Below are positions 8,848-16,770 of a stretch of 39,126 nt of DNA, one piece after another. Both the position numbers and the translations under genes were made by a program. The stretch lies in contig CAZMRF010000047.1 in the NCBI GenBank assembly GCA_964568735.1, forward strand, positions 1-39,126. The letters run 5' to 3'. Numbering within the stretch: the stretch's first letter is position 1; every line of letters begins with the position of its first letter. The notes below the pieces were generated by a model that saw nothing but the letters and a program-made list of their open reading frames with translations, was not told the origin of the DNA and ran no database searches. Source of the DNA: CAZMRF01 sp964568735 (lineage in GTDB: Bacteria > Acidobacteriota > Polarisedimenticolia > JACPZX01).

Positions 8848-10236
8848 TCATCGGGGAGGATCCATGGCGCGGCCGGGCGCTCCCCCGGGCTTCTCGGCCG
8901 GCAGCTCGCTCATGAAGTGCATGAGCTTGCCCGCGGGATGGCGGGGGATTTCCTCGACGAACTCGAACTCCGCCTTCATCTCGTCCCCGAGGTACTCGCG
9001 GGTCTTCTCCTCCAGCATCTTCAGGCTGTCGGTCGTGAACGTGTCGTCCTTGACGATCTGGAAGACGACCGTGTCGAGGCTGCGCTGCCTGACGATGAAC
9101 TGCCTGACGCCCCCGCGGGACTCGAGGAGCTGGCGCGAAACGTAGTAGAATATGAGGCCGTTCGCGATCCGCCCGCCCGGCGTCCGTACCATGTCGTTCG
9201 TGCGCCCCTCGACGATGTCGAGGGTGGGGAGGCTCCTGCCGCACATGCAGGAGGCGGTGCCCCACCGTGCCAGATCTCCGATCCGGTAGCGGATCAGGGG
9301 CATCACCCGGTTGTGAAGCTCCGTGACGACCACCTCTCCCGTCTCGCCGGGCCTTGCCGGTTTCCCCCCCTCGTTCAGGATCTCGACGAGGACGTTCTCG
9401 GCGGGAACGTGCATCGTTCCTTCCGGGCAGTCGAAGCCGAGGATGCCCGTCTCGCTCGCGCCGTACTCGTTCGCTATCGCGCAGCCGAAGGCGCGCTCCA
9501 TCGCGCGCCGGTGCCCGGGCAGGAGCACCTCTGACGTGGAGACCACGAGCCTGACCGCGATGCTCTTTTCCCTTTCGAGGAGGTAGCAGGCCAGCCTGTA
9601 GAGAGCGGAGGCGTAGCCATACAGGTAGGCCGGCCGGAACGACTCGAATCGGCGGAGGGTCTTCCCGAGGGCTTCGTCGGACATGTCGAAGACGCTGTGG
9701 CGGTAGCGGTTCATGAGAGCATCTTTGAGCCTCTCGCGGCCATACCCTCCAAGGTTCATCGGAATCCCGTAGAAGCGCCCCTCCTTGGCCCCGACGGGGA
9801 CCCCGTGCCATGCGTGGCCACGGTACTTCGCCGCCCGGAAGCTGCTGAGCATCGGAGCATCCACGCGGAATTTGAAGGGGGTCCCTGTCGAGCCGCTCGT
9901 GGACTCCTCCCAGCTCCGGTGGCTGCCCGCGGCCAGGAGCTTCTGGTAGTTCTCCCGGATGGTGCCCTTCTCGAGAGTCGGGAGCCCGGTCAGATCTCTG
10001 CTCGCGATCATGCGGTCGAGGGCGGCGAGGTGATCGCGAAAGGTGGACTTGTAGAAGGGGACGCTCCCGGAGGCGTAGCGGATCTGCTCGCCGGCCTGTC
10101 TCCACGTCAGGTCGTCCAGCCGATCGCGGCCCAGCCTCTCGGACTCGCGGAGCTCACCGAGGCGGCGGAGCACGGGCTCGCCGCGAGTGAGCATCAAGCC
10201 GCGGTAGACGACGTTTCTCGCGATCCAGGGGAACAT
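8848..10236 (-). CDS. CapK/PaaK-type adenylate-forming enzyme (phenylacetate-CoA ligase-like)
   Basis: 462 residues. It carries adenylate-forming superfamily motifs: TSGSTGTPF at about residues 113-121 (ATP phosphate loop), NEYGASETG (A5) and PLIRYRIGDLARWG (A7). A short Cys cluster, CMCGRSLP, is typical of the CapK/PaaK branch. The C-terminal lid domain includes the usual Gly-Lys near HPAGKLMHF. It should activate a carboxylic acid as acyl-AMP, possibly to CoA, but the substrate cannot be read from sequence. Its neighbours do not form a phenylacetate or capsule cluster, so it looks like a lone gene. The start ATG 10236 is followed directly by a hydrophobic/amphipathic N-terminus normal for CapK. 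Confidence 0.88.
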   Translation of the reverse strand: MFPWIARNVVYRGLMLTRGEPVLRRLGELRESERLGRDRLDDLTWRQAGEQIRYASGSVPFYKSTFRDHLAALDRMIASRDLTGLPTLEKGTIRENYQKLLAAGSHRSWEESTSGSTGTPFKFRVDAPMLSSFRAAKYRGHAWHGVPVGAKEGRFYGIPMNLGGYGRERLKDALMNRYRHSVFDMSDEALGKTLRRFESFRPAYLYGYASALYRLACYLLEREKSIAVRLVVSTSEVLLPGHRRAMERAFGCAIANEYGASETGILGFDCPEGTMHVPAENVLVEILNEGGKPARPGETGEVVVTELHNRVMPLIRYRIGDLARWGTASCMCGRSLPTLDIVEGRTNDMVRTPGGRIANGLIFYYVSRQLLESRGGVRQFIVRQRSLDTVVFQIVKDDTFTTDSLKMLEEKTREYLGDEMKAEFEFVEEIPRHPAGKLMHFMSELPAEKPGGAPGRAMDPPR

Positions 10237-10381
10237 TGCCGGCGCCTCAGGTGATGCAGGGAGGAATCTAACAGGAGCAGGGTGTTGCTTGCCGCCCGAG
10301 CAGGGAAGCGGAAAATCCTAACATTCCTGATGACACAGATAGAACGGGAACGGACTCCTCCGGCGCCCTTGATGAATCGGG

Positions 10382-10446
10382 CGAGCCGGCCCTACAGTTG
10401 ACTCCGCGTCGCCCCTGACCGATCCGGGCCGGCTCGTGCGGCCCGG
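10382..10446 (+). promoter_or_regulatory. Two mutually exclusive GC-rich hairpins in a 5' leader
   Basis: CGAGCCGGCCC at 10382-10392 pairs perfectly (11 bp) with GGGCCGGCTCG at 10426-10436. A second hairpin, CCGGGCC at 10424-10430 with GGCCCGG at 10440-10446, uses part of the same arm, so both cannot form together. The second hairpin ends seven bases before the AAGGAGG ribosome-binding site of the gene starting at 10465. The arrangement resembles attenuation or translational gating, but GC-rich DNA yields such pairs by chance. Confidence 0.35.
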
Positions 10447-10464
10447 GAGAGCAAGGAGGGTCCC

Positions 10465-10755
10465 ATGCACCTGGAGCAGCGTCGTGCAGTCTCGATGAGC
10501 TTGAAGGTCGTTGTGATCGGCTACGCTCTTGCAGGCCAGCTCCTCTTCGCCGGCCCTGGTGGCAAGGCTGAAGAGGCGGCTCCCGAGCCCGGCCCCGCGA
10601 GCGTCGCGGTCATCCCCTTCGTTCTCGATGGCAGGATCGACGAGGAGCTGCACAGCGAGATGACCGAGGCGAGCGGCTGGACCTCTCAGCGCGCCAAGCG
10701 CGAGGCAGGCAAGACCGCCTCCAAGACACTCCTCAAGGATCTCGGCCGCGACTAG
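10465..10755 (+). CDS. Small exported protein of unknown function
   Basis: 96 residues from ATG 10465, eight bases after a very strong Shine-Dalgarno (AAGGAGGG at 10453-10460), so it is likely translated. The first ~35 residues contain a basic start and a hydrophobic core ending in Gly/Ala-rich sequence, consistent with a signal peptide or membrane anchor. A Glu/Pro-rich linker follows, then a charged helical tail rich in Lys and Ser. No Cys is present and I recognise no family. It stands alone: the upstream CapK-like gene is divergent and the next gene begins 280 bp downstream. Confidence 0.6.
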   Translation: MHLEQRRAVSMSLKVVVIGYALAGQLLFAGPGGKAEEAAPEPGPASVAVIPFVLDGRIDEELHSEMTEASGWTSQRAKREAGKTASKTLLKDLGRD

Positions 10756-10984
10756 CGAGAGCCCTGGGCCGCGTGCCCACCGCGCTCTCCGACCCTAACG
10801 CACTCCCTGAACCCATTCTCCAGGAGTGCAAGCCGGGCTCGCACCGGCAGCCTGCGGTCGGCGACTCCGCAGGTGTCGAACGAGGCGGTACTCAGGAAGC
10901 CGTCGGCTGCACTTCGACTCTGCGCCCTCAGCGGAAGGGTGGTACGATGTCTTCTGTCCGCCAAATCAACTGTCGTTTCAAGCG

Positions 10985-11008
10985 TCACGCGTGAATCCTC
11001 ACGTGTGA
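10985..11008. promoter_or_regulatory. Tandem palindromic decamers upstream of the selenoprotein candidate
   Basis: Two near-identical palindromes, TCACGCGTGA (10985-10994) and TCACGTGTGA (10999-11008), are separated by four bases. They lie 30 bp before the ATG at 11038. The 14-bp phasing and symmetry suggest binding of a dimeric regulator, but no -35/-10 pair is evident next to them and the regulator is unknown. Confidence 0.4.
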
Positions 11009-11037
11009 CATCGGTCTGAATCACACGGAGGTGCCGG

Positions 11038-11421
11038 ATGCGAAGAAGGGTGATTCGGGTGTCGGAGGTCGTGCTCGTGACATTGGGACTCGCCCTGGGC
11101 CTGACATGGACCCAGCAGACTCAGCCGGCGCCGGCGAAAGCGCAGGTGGAGGTGACCTACTACTACCTGCCCGGCTGAATGGTGTGCGCAAAGCTGAAGC
11201 CCGCCGTGAGCGGGCTCGAGCAGGAATTCCCGGGACAGGTCAAGGCCCAGAACGTGGACGCCTCGACGCCCGAGGCCGTGAAGGCCATCAAGGATCTGGG
11301 ATTCAAGAGCCACGGTCTGGTCATCCGCTCCGGCGACGGCAAGGTGCTGCACAAGCAACCCGACCACGCCGTCAACATCGAAGCCGCCCGGAAGGCGCTC
11401 GCGGAGATCCTGAAGAAATAG
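11038..11421 (+). CDS. Probable selenoprotein: exported thioredoxin-fold protein with UxxC motif
   Basis: ATG 11038 follows GGAGGTG at ideal spacing. The frame runs 46 codons to an in-frame TGA (11176-11178), then continues 80 codons to TAG 11419-11421. Read through, it is 127 residues: a signal peptide or anchor (VVLVTLGLALGLTW), then VEVTYYYLPG-U-MVCAKLKP and a beta-alpha-beta thioredoxin-like tail (VKAQNVDASTPEAVKAIKDL, then GLVIRSGDGKVL). The TGA occupies exactly the first Cys position of a CxxC redox motif, so the product would carry U47-x-x-C50. A SECIS-like hairpin follows the TGA. Composition and frame are continuous across the TGA. The alternative is a pseudogene created by one TGC-to-TGA change, or a gene starting at the ATG at 11179. 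I favour recoding because both flanks are intact and the hairpin fits the bacterial model. The next gene starts 19 bp downstream and may be co-transcribed. Confidence 0.75.
11193..11221 (+). promoter_or_regulatory. SECIS-like stem-loop after in-frame TGA
   Basis: GCCCGC (11199-11204) pairs with GCGGGC (11210-11215) around a five-base loop CGTGA. The stem extends by A-T (11198/11216), a 2x2 internal mismatch, then T-A, C-G and G-C (11193-11195 with 11219-11221). The apical loop starts 27 bases after the TGA and has G in its second position. Both features match the bacterial SECIS model, which expects a small apical loop 16-37 nt downstream with a G in the first two positions. Confidence 0.65.
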
Positions 11422-11440
11422 GCCCGTTTGGAGGTCACCC

Positions 11441-12034
11441 ATGAGAAGCCCTCTGCCCATTGCGATGGTCTTGAGTCTGAGCATGGGAGGCCTGCTGACG
11501 GCAGGCGTGGCGCCGCTTGGCGGGGAGACCCAGGTGAACACGTACACCACGAGCTATCAGCTCTCCCCGGCCCTCGCGATGAGCGGGACCGGCGACTTCG
11601 TCGTGGCGTGGAACAGCCAGGGCCAGGACGGCTCGGGCTCCGGTGTCTTCAGCCAGCGGGCCGTCACGAACGGTCCCGCTGTCACGAGCCCTGCACCGGG
11701 CGGCACTCTGGACTGCAGCGACCCGGCGCTGAGCCGGCCGACCCTGACCTGGGACATGGGCGACTCCGACCGGTTCAAGGTCTTGATGGGCTCGAGCGGC
11801 GACTTCGAGAAGGAAACCGTCGTGAGCAGCGGCGACCAGAAGATCGTCACGGGATCGTGGAGCCCCGGCAAGAAGAAGTGGAAGAGCGCCTGCAACAAGG
11901 CCATCACGCAGGCAGCCGACCCCAACAACGCGGTGATGTTCATCGCGGTCGAAGGGCAGGACACCGACCTGCCCAAGAGCGAGCCGCTCCGGAAGCTCCT
12001 GAGCTTCCCCGTGCGCACGGAGGTGCAACAGTAG
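11441..12034 (+). CDS. Short FQVNTYT-family secreted protein (one repeat plus C-terminal domain)
   Basis: 197 residues from ATG 11441 after TTTGGAGGTCACCC. A signal peptide (MRSPLPIAMVLSLSMGG, closely related at DNA level to the leaders at 26593, 34011 and 37381) is followed by a single ~55-residue repeat (TQVNTYTTSYQ, then GDFVVAWNSQGQDGSGSGVF). The family C-terminal domain follows, with Cys in LDCSDP and KSACNKA and the segment AADPNNAVMFIAVEG. Its paralogues in this window carry seven repeats, so this is either a contracted copy that lost six repeats by recombination or a one-repeat form. It ends seven bases before an antisense tRNA-Thr fragment. It begins 19 bp after the probable selenoprotein gene. 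Confidence 0.8.
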   Translation: MRSPLPIAMVLSLSMGGLLTAGVAPLGGETQVNTYTTSYQLSPALAMSGTGDFVVAWNSQGQDGSGSGVFSQRAVTNGPAVTSPAPGGTLDCSDPALSRPTLTWDMGDSDRFKVLMGSSGDFEKETVVSSGDQKIVTGSWSPGKKKWKSACNKAITQAADPNNAVMFIAVEGQDTDLPKSEPLRKLLSFPVRTEVQQ

Positions 12035-12040
12035 GAATCC

Positions 12041-12087
12041 CGGATCCGGCGGTCAGGGTCGAACCGACGGCCTGCTGCTTACGACTC
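12041..12087 (-). repeat. tRNA-Thr 3'-half fragment, diverged copy
   Basis: Read on the minus strand this is a tRNA 3' half: a T-arm GTCGG-TTCGACC-CTGAC (stem kept with one G-U pair), then an acceptor strand CGCCGGA ending TCCG where the better copy ends CGCCGGCTCCA. It starts seven bases after the stop of the plus-strand gene. No matching 5' half is present, so it is not a functional tRNA gene. Confidence 0.6.
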
Positions 12088-12097
12088 CCGTCAGGGG

Positions 12098-12206
12098 ACC
12101 AACTCAGGAACACCAGGAGGATCCCCGCCGCACGAGAACGGTGGGATCTCAGCAACCTGGCGCCAGGTACGATGCTCTCGGTCTCTCCGGACGCGGCTGA
12201 GTTGGT
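12098..12206. repeat. Dispersed palindromic repeat, copy A
   Basis: The unit is bounded by a perfect 10-bp inverted repeat, ACCAACTCAG (12098-12107) and CTGAGTTGGT (12197-12206). The interior is related to the segments at about 26185-26270 and 30662-30764 (shared words include CACCAGGA, GATCTCAGC and GCGGCTGAGTTGG). It lies between the tRNA fragment and the 3' end of the convergent kinase gene. No coding capacity is apparent. Confidence 0.55.
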
Positions 12207-12262
12207 ACCAGGGTGGCAGCAGGATCGCCTGCCGTTGATCGGCCTGCGCTGCGGCCCCTGGA

Positions 12263-14191
12263 TCAGGATGCATCCAGCGTGGCCAGAACCTCGCTCGCGG
12301 ACTGGAAGCGATTCTCTGGACGCTTGGCCAGGCAGCGAAGAATGACCTCCCGGAGCCGGTCGGGGAGATCGGCTCGGAGCGACCGCGGGTCGGGCGGCGC
12401 AACGCGTCGATGTTTTTCCAGGATCTCCGGTACCGTGTCGGCGGTGAAGGGGCGCTGCCCCGTCGCCATCTCGAACAGGACCACACCCAGCGAGTAGAGG
12501 TCCGTTCGCGAGTCGGCGGGACGCTTCTCCACCTGCTCGGGTGAGGCGTATGCGGGTGTACCCAGGAAGGCTCCGGGGTGCGTCATCCCCGGAGAGTCGA
12601 TGAGCCGGGCCAGGCCGAAATCGACGATGTAAGGCTCCCCGCGGCCGTCGAGCAGTATGTTCGCCGGCTTGATGTCCCTGTGGACCACCTGCAGGGCGTG
12701 GGCGGCTTGCAGGGCGGAGGTCAGTTTCGAGGCCACGTCGAGGATGACGTCGATGGGGAGGGCCCCCCGCAGGCGGATCAGCGATGCCAGCGTCGGACCG
12801 TCGATGAGCTTCATTGACAGGTACATCCTCCCTTCGTGCTCCCCCATGTGGTAGACCTTGAGGATGTTCGGATGGCCGATGTCCCGAGCCAGGAGGATCT
12901 CGCGCCGGAACCGCTCCAGAATTTCCGGATCGGAGCAGTACTCCGGCTTCAGGATCTTGAGGGCGATCGTCTCGCCCAGGAGCTGGTCCAGGGCCTTGTA
13001 GACCACGCCCATCGCCCCCCGACCGAGCTCCTCGAGGAGCACGTACCGATCCGCGAACGCGGGGCGGCGGCCGGGGAGGGCGGCCGTCGACTCGTCCGAC
13101 GTTGTGCGATCGCCTGCGGAGAGCGCCTTCACTCCGGAAACTGGTGCGCGGGAGTCGGGCCTCTCCTTGAACCACCTTCGAAAGAAGAAGTTCGTCAGCT
13201 CGAACTGCCGCTCCGGGTTGCGGCGAATGTAGCCGAGCTGCTCCATGCTCAGAAGGACGCTGCTCAACTCCCCAGGATCCGTCGAGATGCGTTGAAGGAT
13301 GGAATCGCTGCTGGCCACGGAGGACTCCGCGACGACTCTAAGGACCTCCCGCTGGACCTTGGACAGCATCTCGAAATCCACTGAGAAAAAGTAGCTGACC
13401 ATCTGGTCCGCGGCGACCTGCTCGATGGCCTCCTCCAGATCCTCCAGCTCGAGGTAGCGCTTCGCCACCAGCTGCATCAGGTACGGGTGGTTGTCACTCC
13501 TGGAGCGGATCGTCTCCACCGCCGACGCTCCGATGGCCGGACGCTTCGAGTCGGGGAGCTTCTCCTGGCGGATGAGCGCGCGCGCGTCCTCGTCGGAGAG
13601 TCGGGAGATGGGGATCGGGGGTGCGAATCCGTGAAGGAAGGGAGAGGTGTCCCCGCGCATGTCCGCTAGCGCCCAGAGTCTGATCGTCGAGGCGAGGACG
13701 GAGCGGAGCTCGTCTCCGGTCTGGAGGGTACGCCGCAGCTTGCGGAGCAGGGAGGGGTCGTTCCTGTTGATCTGGATCAGCTCTTCCACCTCGTCGCAGA
13801 GCAGCAGCGGGGTCAGCGCCCTGGCTCGCAGCGCCCTCTTCAGCAGCCCGAGGCTCTCGAACAGATCCTTCCCTTGCAGGCTGTCCGCCCCCAGCCCGAT
13901 CTCCTCCAGCCTCTCCTCCGCGTCCCGGAGCCCCTCGCGGAAGGTGCCGTGAAGCTCCTCCGCGCTCGCGGCTCCCTGAAAATCCCAGAAGAGCGGGAAG
14001 TACCTTCGCGGATTCGCCTCTGCGGCGACCAGCTCCATCTGGCGCAGCAGGGAGGTCTTTCCGACGCGACGCGTTCCCAGCAGCCAGATCCAGCTCCGAG
14101 GTCCTTCCAGGGCCTCCTCGATCTCGGCGGACCGGCCGTAGAAGCGGCTCCCCCGCACCCACTGGCCGACCACGAAGGGGTTCAGCGCCAT
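12263..14191 (-). CDS. AAA/STAND-like NTPase fused to a Hanks-type Ser/Thr protein kinase
   Basis: 642 residues from ATG 14191 (MALNPFVVGQW), five bases after the stop of the upstream gene, so translationally linked. Residues ~15-260 are a P-loop NTPase of the ATPase family that begins with NPFVVGxxV...F.GR: Walker A GTRRVGKT at 39-46 and Walker B LLLCDE at 129-134. Residues ~260-350 look like a winged-helix segment (ELTNFFFRRWF at its end). Residues ~370-642 are a complete Ser/Thr kinase: GRGAMGVVY loop, ALKIL lysine, HRDIKPAN catalytic loop, DFG, ASPEQ and the C-lobe Arg. No membrane segment is present, so it is cytosolic. This is the reverse of the usual order (kinase first). It probably receives a signal from the membrane NTPase encoded just upstream (inference). 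Confidence 0.9.
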   Translation of the reverse strand: MALNPFVVGQWVRGSRFYGRSAEIEEALEGPRSWIWLLGTRRVGKTSLLRQMELVAAEANPRRYFPLFWDFQGAASAEELHGTFREGLRDAEERLEEIGLGADSLQGKDLFESLGLLKRALRARALTPLLLCDEVEELIQINRNDPSLLRKLRRTLQTGDELRSVLASTIRLWALADMRGDTSPFLHGFAPPIPISRLSDEDARALIRQEKLPDSKRPAIGASAVETIRSRSDNHPYLMQLVAKRYLELEDLEEAIEQVAADQMVSYFFSVDFEMLSKVQREVLRVVAESSVASSDSILQRISTDPGELSSVLLSMEQLGYIRRNPERQFELTNFFFRRWFKERPDSRAPVSGVKALSAGDRTTSDESTAALPGRRPAFADRYVLLEELGRGAMGVVYKALDQLLGETIALKILKPEYCSDPEILERFRREILLARDIGHPNILKVYHMGEHEGRMYLSMKLIDGPTLASLIRLRGALPIDVILDVASKLTSALQAAHALQVVHRDIKPANILLDGRGEPYIVDFGLARLIDSPGMTHPGAFLGTPAYASPEQVEKRPADSRTDLYSLGVVLFEMATGQRPFTADTVPEILEKHRRVAPPDPRSLRADLPDRLREVILRCLAKRPENRFQSASEVLATLDAS

Positions 14192-14196
14192 CGCCG

Positions 14197-16734
14197 TCAG
14201 ATCTCCCGAGGCCTGCCGACGGCGGCCACGTCGGCCACCGTGATCCGCCGGCGTCCCTCCTCGTGCAGCCGCCCCACGAGGGAGACGCAGAGCTTCTGGA
14301 TCAGGTAGGGCTTGCAGTCGGTGAGGGAGATGATCTGGTCGGGAACCCCGTCTTCCAGTGTGAAGATCCCACGGATCGGCTTCTGGATCAGCTCGATGGC
14401 GTCCTGCCGCGTGAATGGCTTGACCTCGATCTCCTCGAAGAAGTTGTACCAGGGGCTCCCCTCGCTCTCCCAACGCTTCTTGATGCCGACTCCGGAGACC
14501 ACGGCGACGAGATCTTCAGCGAAGCTCTTCATGAACAGGCTGCGCAGCCTCTGGTTGATCCGCGGGTCGTAGTTGTTCAGCTCGTCCACCTCGTCGATGA
14601 GAAGCACGAGCTTGGCCCTCCTCGACCTCGTGGCCTTGAGCTCCCGGAGGGCTCGGCGGACGTCCGTCACCAGGTCCTCGTAGTCGTAGTCATCGGGCAT
14701 GGACCGTGAGGCGGCGGCGGAGTCGCTGAAGATCCGAGCGCCGACCTGGAGCCGGATCTCGTGGCCGACCGTGGAGAAAAACTTCTCCTGAGGCGTCCCC
14801 TGAAGATCGATGTAGACCGGAAAGAACTCGTACTCGGGATCCTCGAGCTCCTCGAGGCGCTTCTTCAGGTGGTGCTGCAAGGAGGTTTTCCCGATCCGGC
14901 GCTCGCCGAAAAGGAGAATGCTGTTGTTATGAATAGTCTGGAGGATTCGCGCGATGAGGGTCTCCCGGCCCATGAACAGATCTTCATTGAGGACGGGCGC
15001 ACCCGCGACGTATGGATTGAACAGCCTCCGCCGGAGCCGGCGGCGGCGCGTGGCCCTGACCGCGAGGCCGGCGCCCACGACGGTGCCCGCCGACAGGAGC
15101 GAGATCGCCCAGAACTCGGGCCTCTTCCACGGCGGCAAGGTGTAGAGGACGGAGTGCAGCGCTTCCGCCGTGAGACCGTCGGAGTCGCTTGCCACCACCC
15201 GTATCGTCGAGATTCCGGCGGGAAGGGGCATCGTCTCGAAGAGGCTGTACCGGTAGAAGCTGCCGGCCGGCTCACCGCGCACCGAGAGGGGCCGCCGGGA
15301 GACCGGCTCCGGGCGTCCCGGAGTTGTGACGGAGAGGGTGACCTCGAGATCCGGAGAGTCGTCGACGATGACTCCTTCGACGAGGATCTCGGCCCGGTCG
15401 GAGCGCTGCGGCTCCAGGGGGGCGTCGCCCTCCTCGCCTGGAGAGGTCTTGTCGTTCCTCCACGCGAGGACGATGACGGGAGGTAGGGTGGGGCGTCCTC
15501 CCTCCTTGCCGGGGGTGAGCAGCACCTGGTGCATTCCCGCGAATGCCTGGCTCAGGTAGGTCCTCGCGGCCTGGTTCAGTGCATCGACGGCCAGGACCTT
15601 GTTGAAGAGCTCGATGGCTTCCTTGAATTCCCCGGCGTTCAGGTGCTCCACCCCCAGGGCGAGGAAGCCGCCGGTCTCGCGTTCCCGGATCTGCCGGGCC
15701 TCCTCCGCCTCGCGGAGCTTCAGGAGCCTCTGCTGCGCCGTCAGGGCTTCGGCGTGCTCCGGCCGGAGCGCCAGCACCGACTGCAGCTCCCGGATCGCGC
15801 CGTTGAGGTCTCCCGAGGACTCCATCTTTCCGGCCGACTCCATCCCGTGGCGGATCAGGTCGGCTCGTTCCTTCTCGGAACGCTCCTGCTCCAGACTCTG
15901 CCGAAGCCTCTCCTGGGATTCCTCCAGAAGCTGCCTCTCATCGACCAGGTCGGGATCCAGCGCGAGGGCGGTGCGGAATGCCGCCGAGGCTGCCGTCCAG
16001 TCGCGGGCGGCCATGAACTCACGTCCCTCCCGGCTCGCGGCCCCGATCCGCTCCGCATCGAGGCGCCGGCGCTCCCTCTCGGCGACCTGGGATCGGAGGC
16101 GTTCGAGCGCCGTGCCGAGCTCCGCGTTTGCCGGCTGCAGCGCCAGTCCAGCCCCCAGGGCCATGATCGCTCCATCCGGATCCCCTCGTTGCTCCAGGAG
16201 CCGGGCCTCGGCCAGACTCCCCGCCACGATCCCGCGGATCCTCTCCAGGTCGGCCGCCTGCTGGGCGCCCCGGATCCGCTGGCCGGCCAGTTCCTTGAAG
16301 GTCTTCATGTTGCTATTATCCGCCGGCGATTCGGAGATGGCGCCAAATCGTTCCTCGGTTTCGAAGGCCTGAACGGCCTCCTCGTACCGGCCCATGTTGA
16401 AGTAGGCAATCCCGAGGTTGAAATAAGGATGGTACTTCAGGAACTTCATGCCGTAGGTCCGGACCGAGGCGCCCGGCTCAGGGCGTTGCTGGATCGCCTC
16501 GAGGATCTGGGTGGCAGCGAGGTTCCACTCCTGGGCCTTCAAGGCCTCCTCCGCGCGCTCGTAGTGCTCGTACCACCGATCGGCCAGAAGAGCCGTCTGC
16601 GCCTGAAGAGACACGATGATGGCTAGCAGGATTCTGCGCGTGAAGCGGGCTGGAGTCCTGTCCCGAAACCTCACGGAGAGTGCGGGGGCCTCGTTCAACA
16701 TTCCTGGGCGCCTGGCGAGAAAAAGGGCGCTCAT
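14197..16734 (-). CDS. Membrane receptor: periplasmic TPR/coiled-coil region, TM, cytosolic P-loop NTPase
   Basis: 845 residues. An N-terminal hydrophobic segment (ILLAIIVSLQAQTALLA, about residues 35-51) is a signal anchor. Residues ~52-390 are TPR-like and coiled-coil helices, including PYFNLGIAYFNMGRYEEAVQ and LALGVEHLNAGEFKEAIELF. Residues ~420-530 resemble an Ig-like beta domain. A transmembrane helix, ISLLSAGTVVGAGLAV, lies at ~543-560, followed by the very basic RATRRRRLRRR, which places the C-terminus in the cytosol. The NTPase domain has Walker A FGERRIGKTS at about 610 and Walker B LVLLIDEVDEL at about 708. The layout is that of a sensor with an extracytoplasmic protein-interaction region and a cytosolic switch. 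MLNEAP at residue 12 (16701) is an alternative start. The start is 36 bp from the divergent outer-membrane protein gene. Confidence 0.88.
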   Translation of the reverse strand: MSALFLARRPGMLNEAPALSVRFRDRTPARFTRRILLAIIVSLQAQTALLADRWYEHYERAEEALKAQEWNLAATQILEAIQQRPEPGASVRTYGMKFLKYHPYFNLGIAYFNMGRYEEAVQAFETEERFGAISESPADNSNMKTFKELAGQRIRGAQQAADLERIRGIVAGSLAEARLLEQRGDPDGAIMALGAGLALQPANAELGTALERLRSQVAERERRRLDAERIGAASREGREFMAARDWTAASAAFRTALALDPDLVDERQLLEESQERLRQSLEQERSEKERADLIRHGMESAGKMESSGDLNGAIRELQSVLALRPEHAEALTAQQRLLKLREAEEARQIRERETGGFLALGVEHLNAGEFKEAIELFNKVLAVDALNQAARTYLSQAFAGMHQVLLTPGKEGGRPTLPPVIVLAWRNDKTSPGEEGDAPLEPQRSDRAEILVEGVIVDDSPDLEVTLSVTTPGRPEPVSRRPLSVRGEPAGSFYRYSLFETMPLPAGISTIRVVASDSDGLTAEALHSVLYTLPPWKRPEFWAISLLSAGTVVGAGLAVRATRRRRLRRRLFNPYVAGAPVLNEDLFMGRETLIARILQTIHNNSILLFGERRIGKTSLQHHLKKRLEELEDPEYEFFPVYIDLQGTPQEKFFSTVGHEIRLQVGARIFSDSAAASRSMPDDYDYEDLVTDVRRALRELKATRSRRAKLVLLIDEVDELNNYDPRINQRLRSLFMKSFAEDLVAVVSGVGIKKRWESEGSPWYNFFEEIEVKPFTRQDAIELIQKPIRGIFTLEDGVPDQIISLTDCKPYLIQKLCVSLVGRLHEEGRRRITVADVAAVGRPREI

Positions 16735-16770
16735 GATGCCACAGACGGGCTCCGGACGAGTGGATGCCGG
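16735..16770. promoter_or_regulatory. Divergent control region, receptor operon versus outer-membrane protein
   Basis: Only 36 bp separate the two assigned start codons, so promoters for the minus-strand receptor/kinase pair and the plus-strand FadL-like gene must overlap each other or lie inside the coding ends. I cannot identify -35/-10 elements with confidence. The geometry itself implies co-regulation. Confidence 0.35.

Noticed and set aside
11179..11421. Stand-alone 80-residue gene starting at ATG 11179
   Set aside because: It would begin right after the TGA, without an RBS, and would lack the first strand of the thioredoxin fold. The upstream in-frame start at 11038 has a strong RBS and signal peptide.
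12098..12206. Integron attC site
   Set aside because: The palindrome length fits, but the arm ends (GACCAAC and GTTGGTA) do not follow the RYYYAAC/GTTRRRY rule and copy C fits worse. No integrase is visible.
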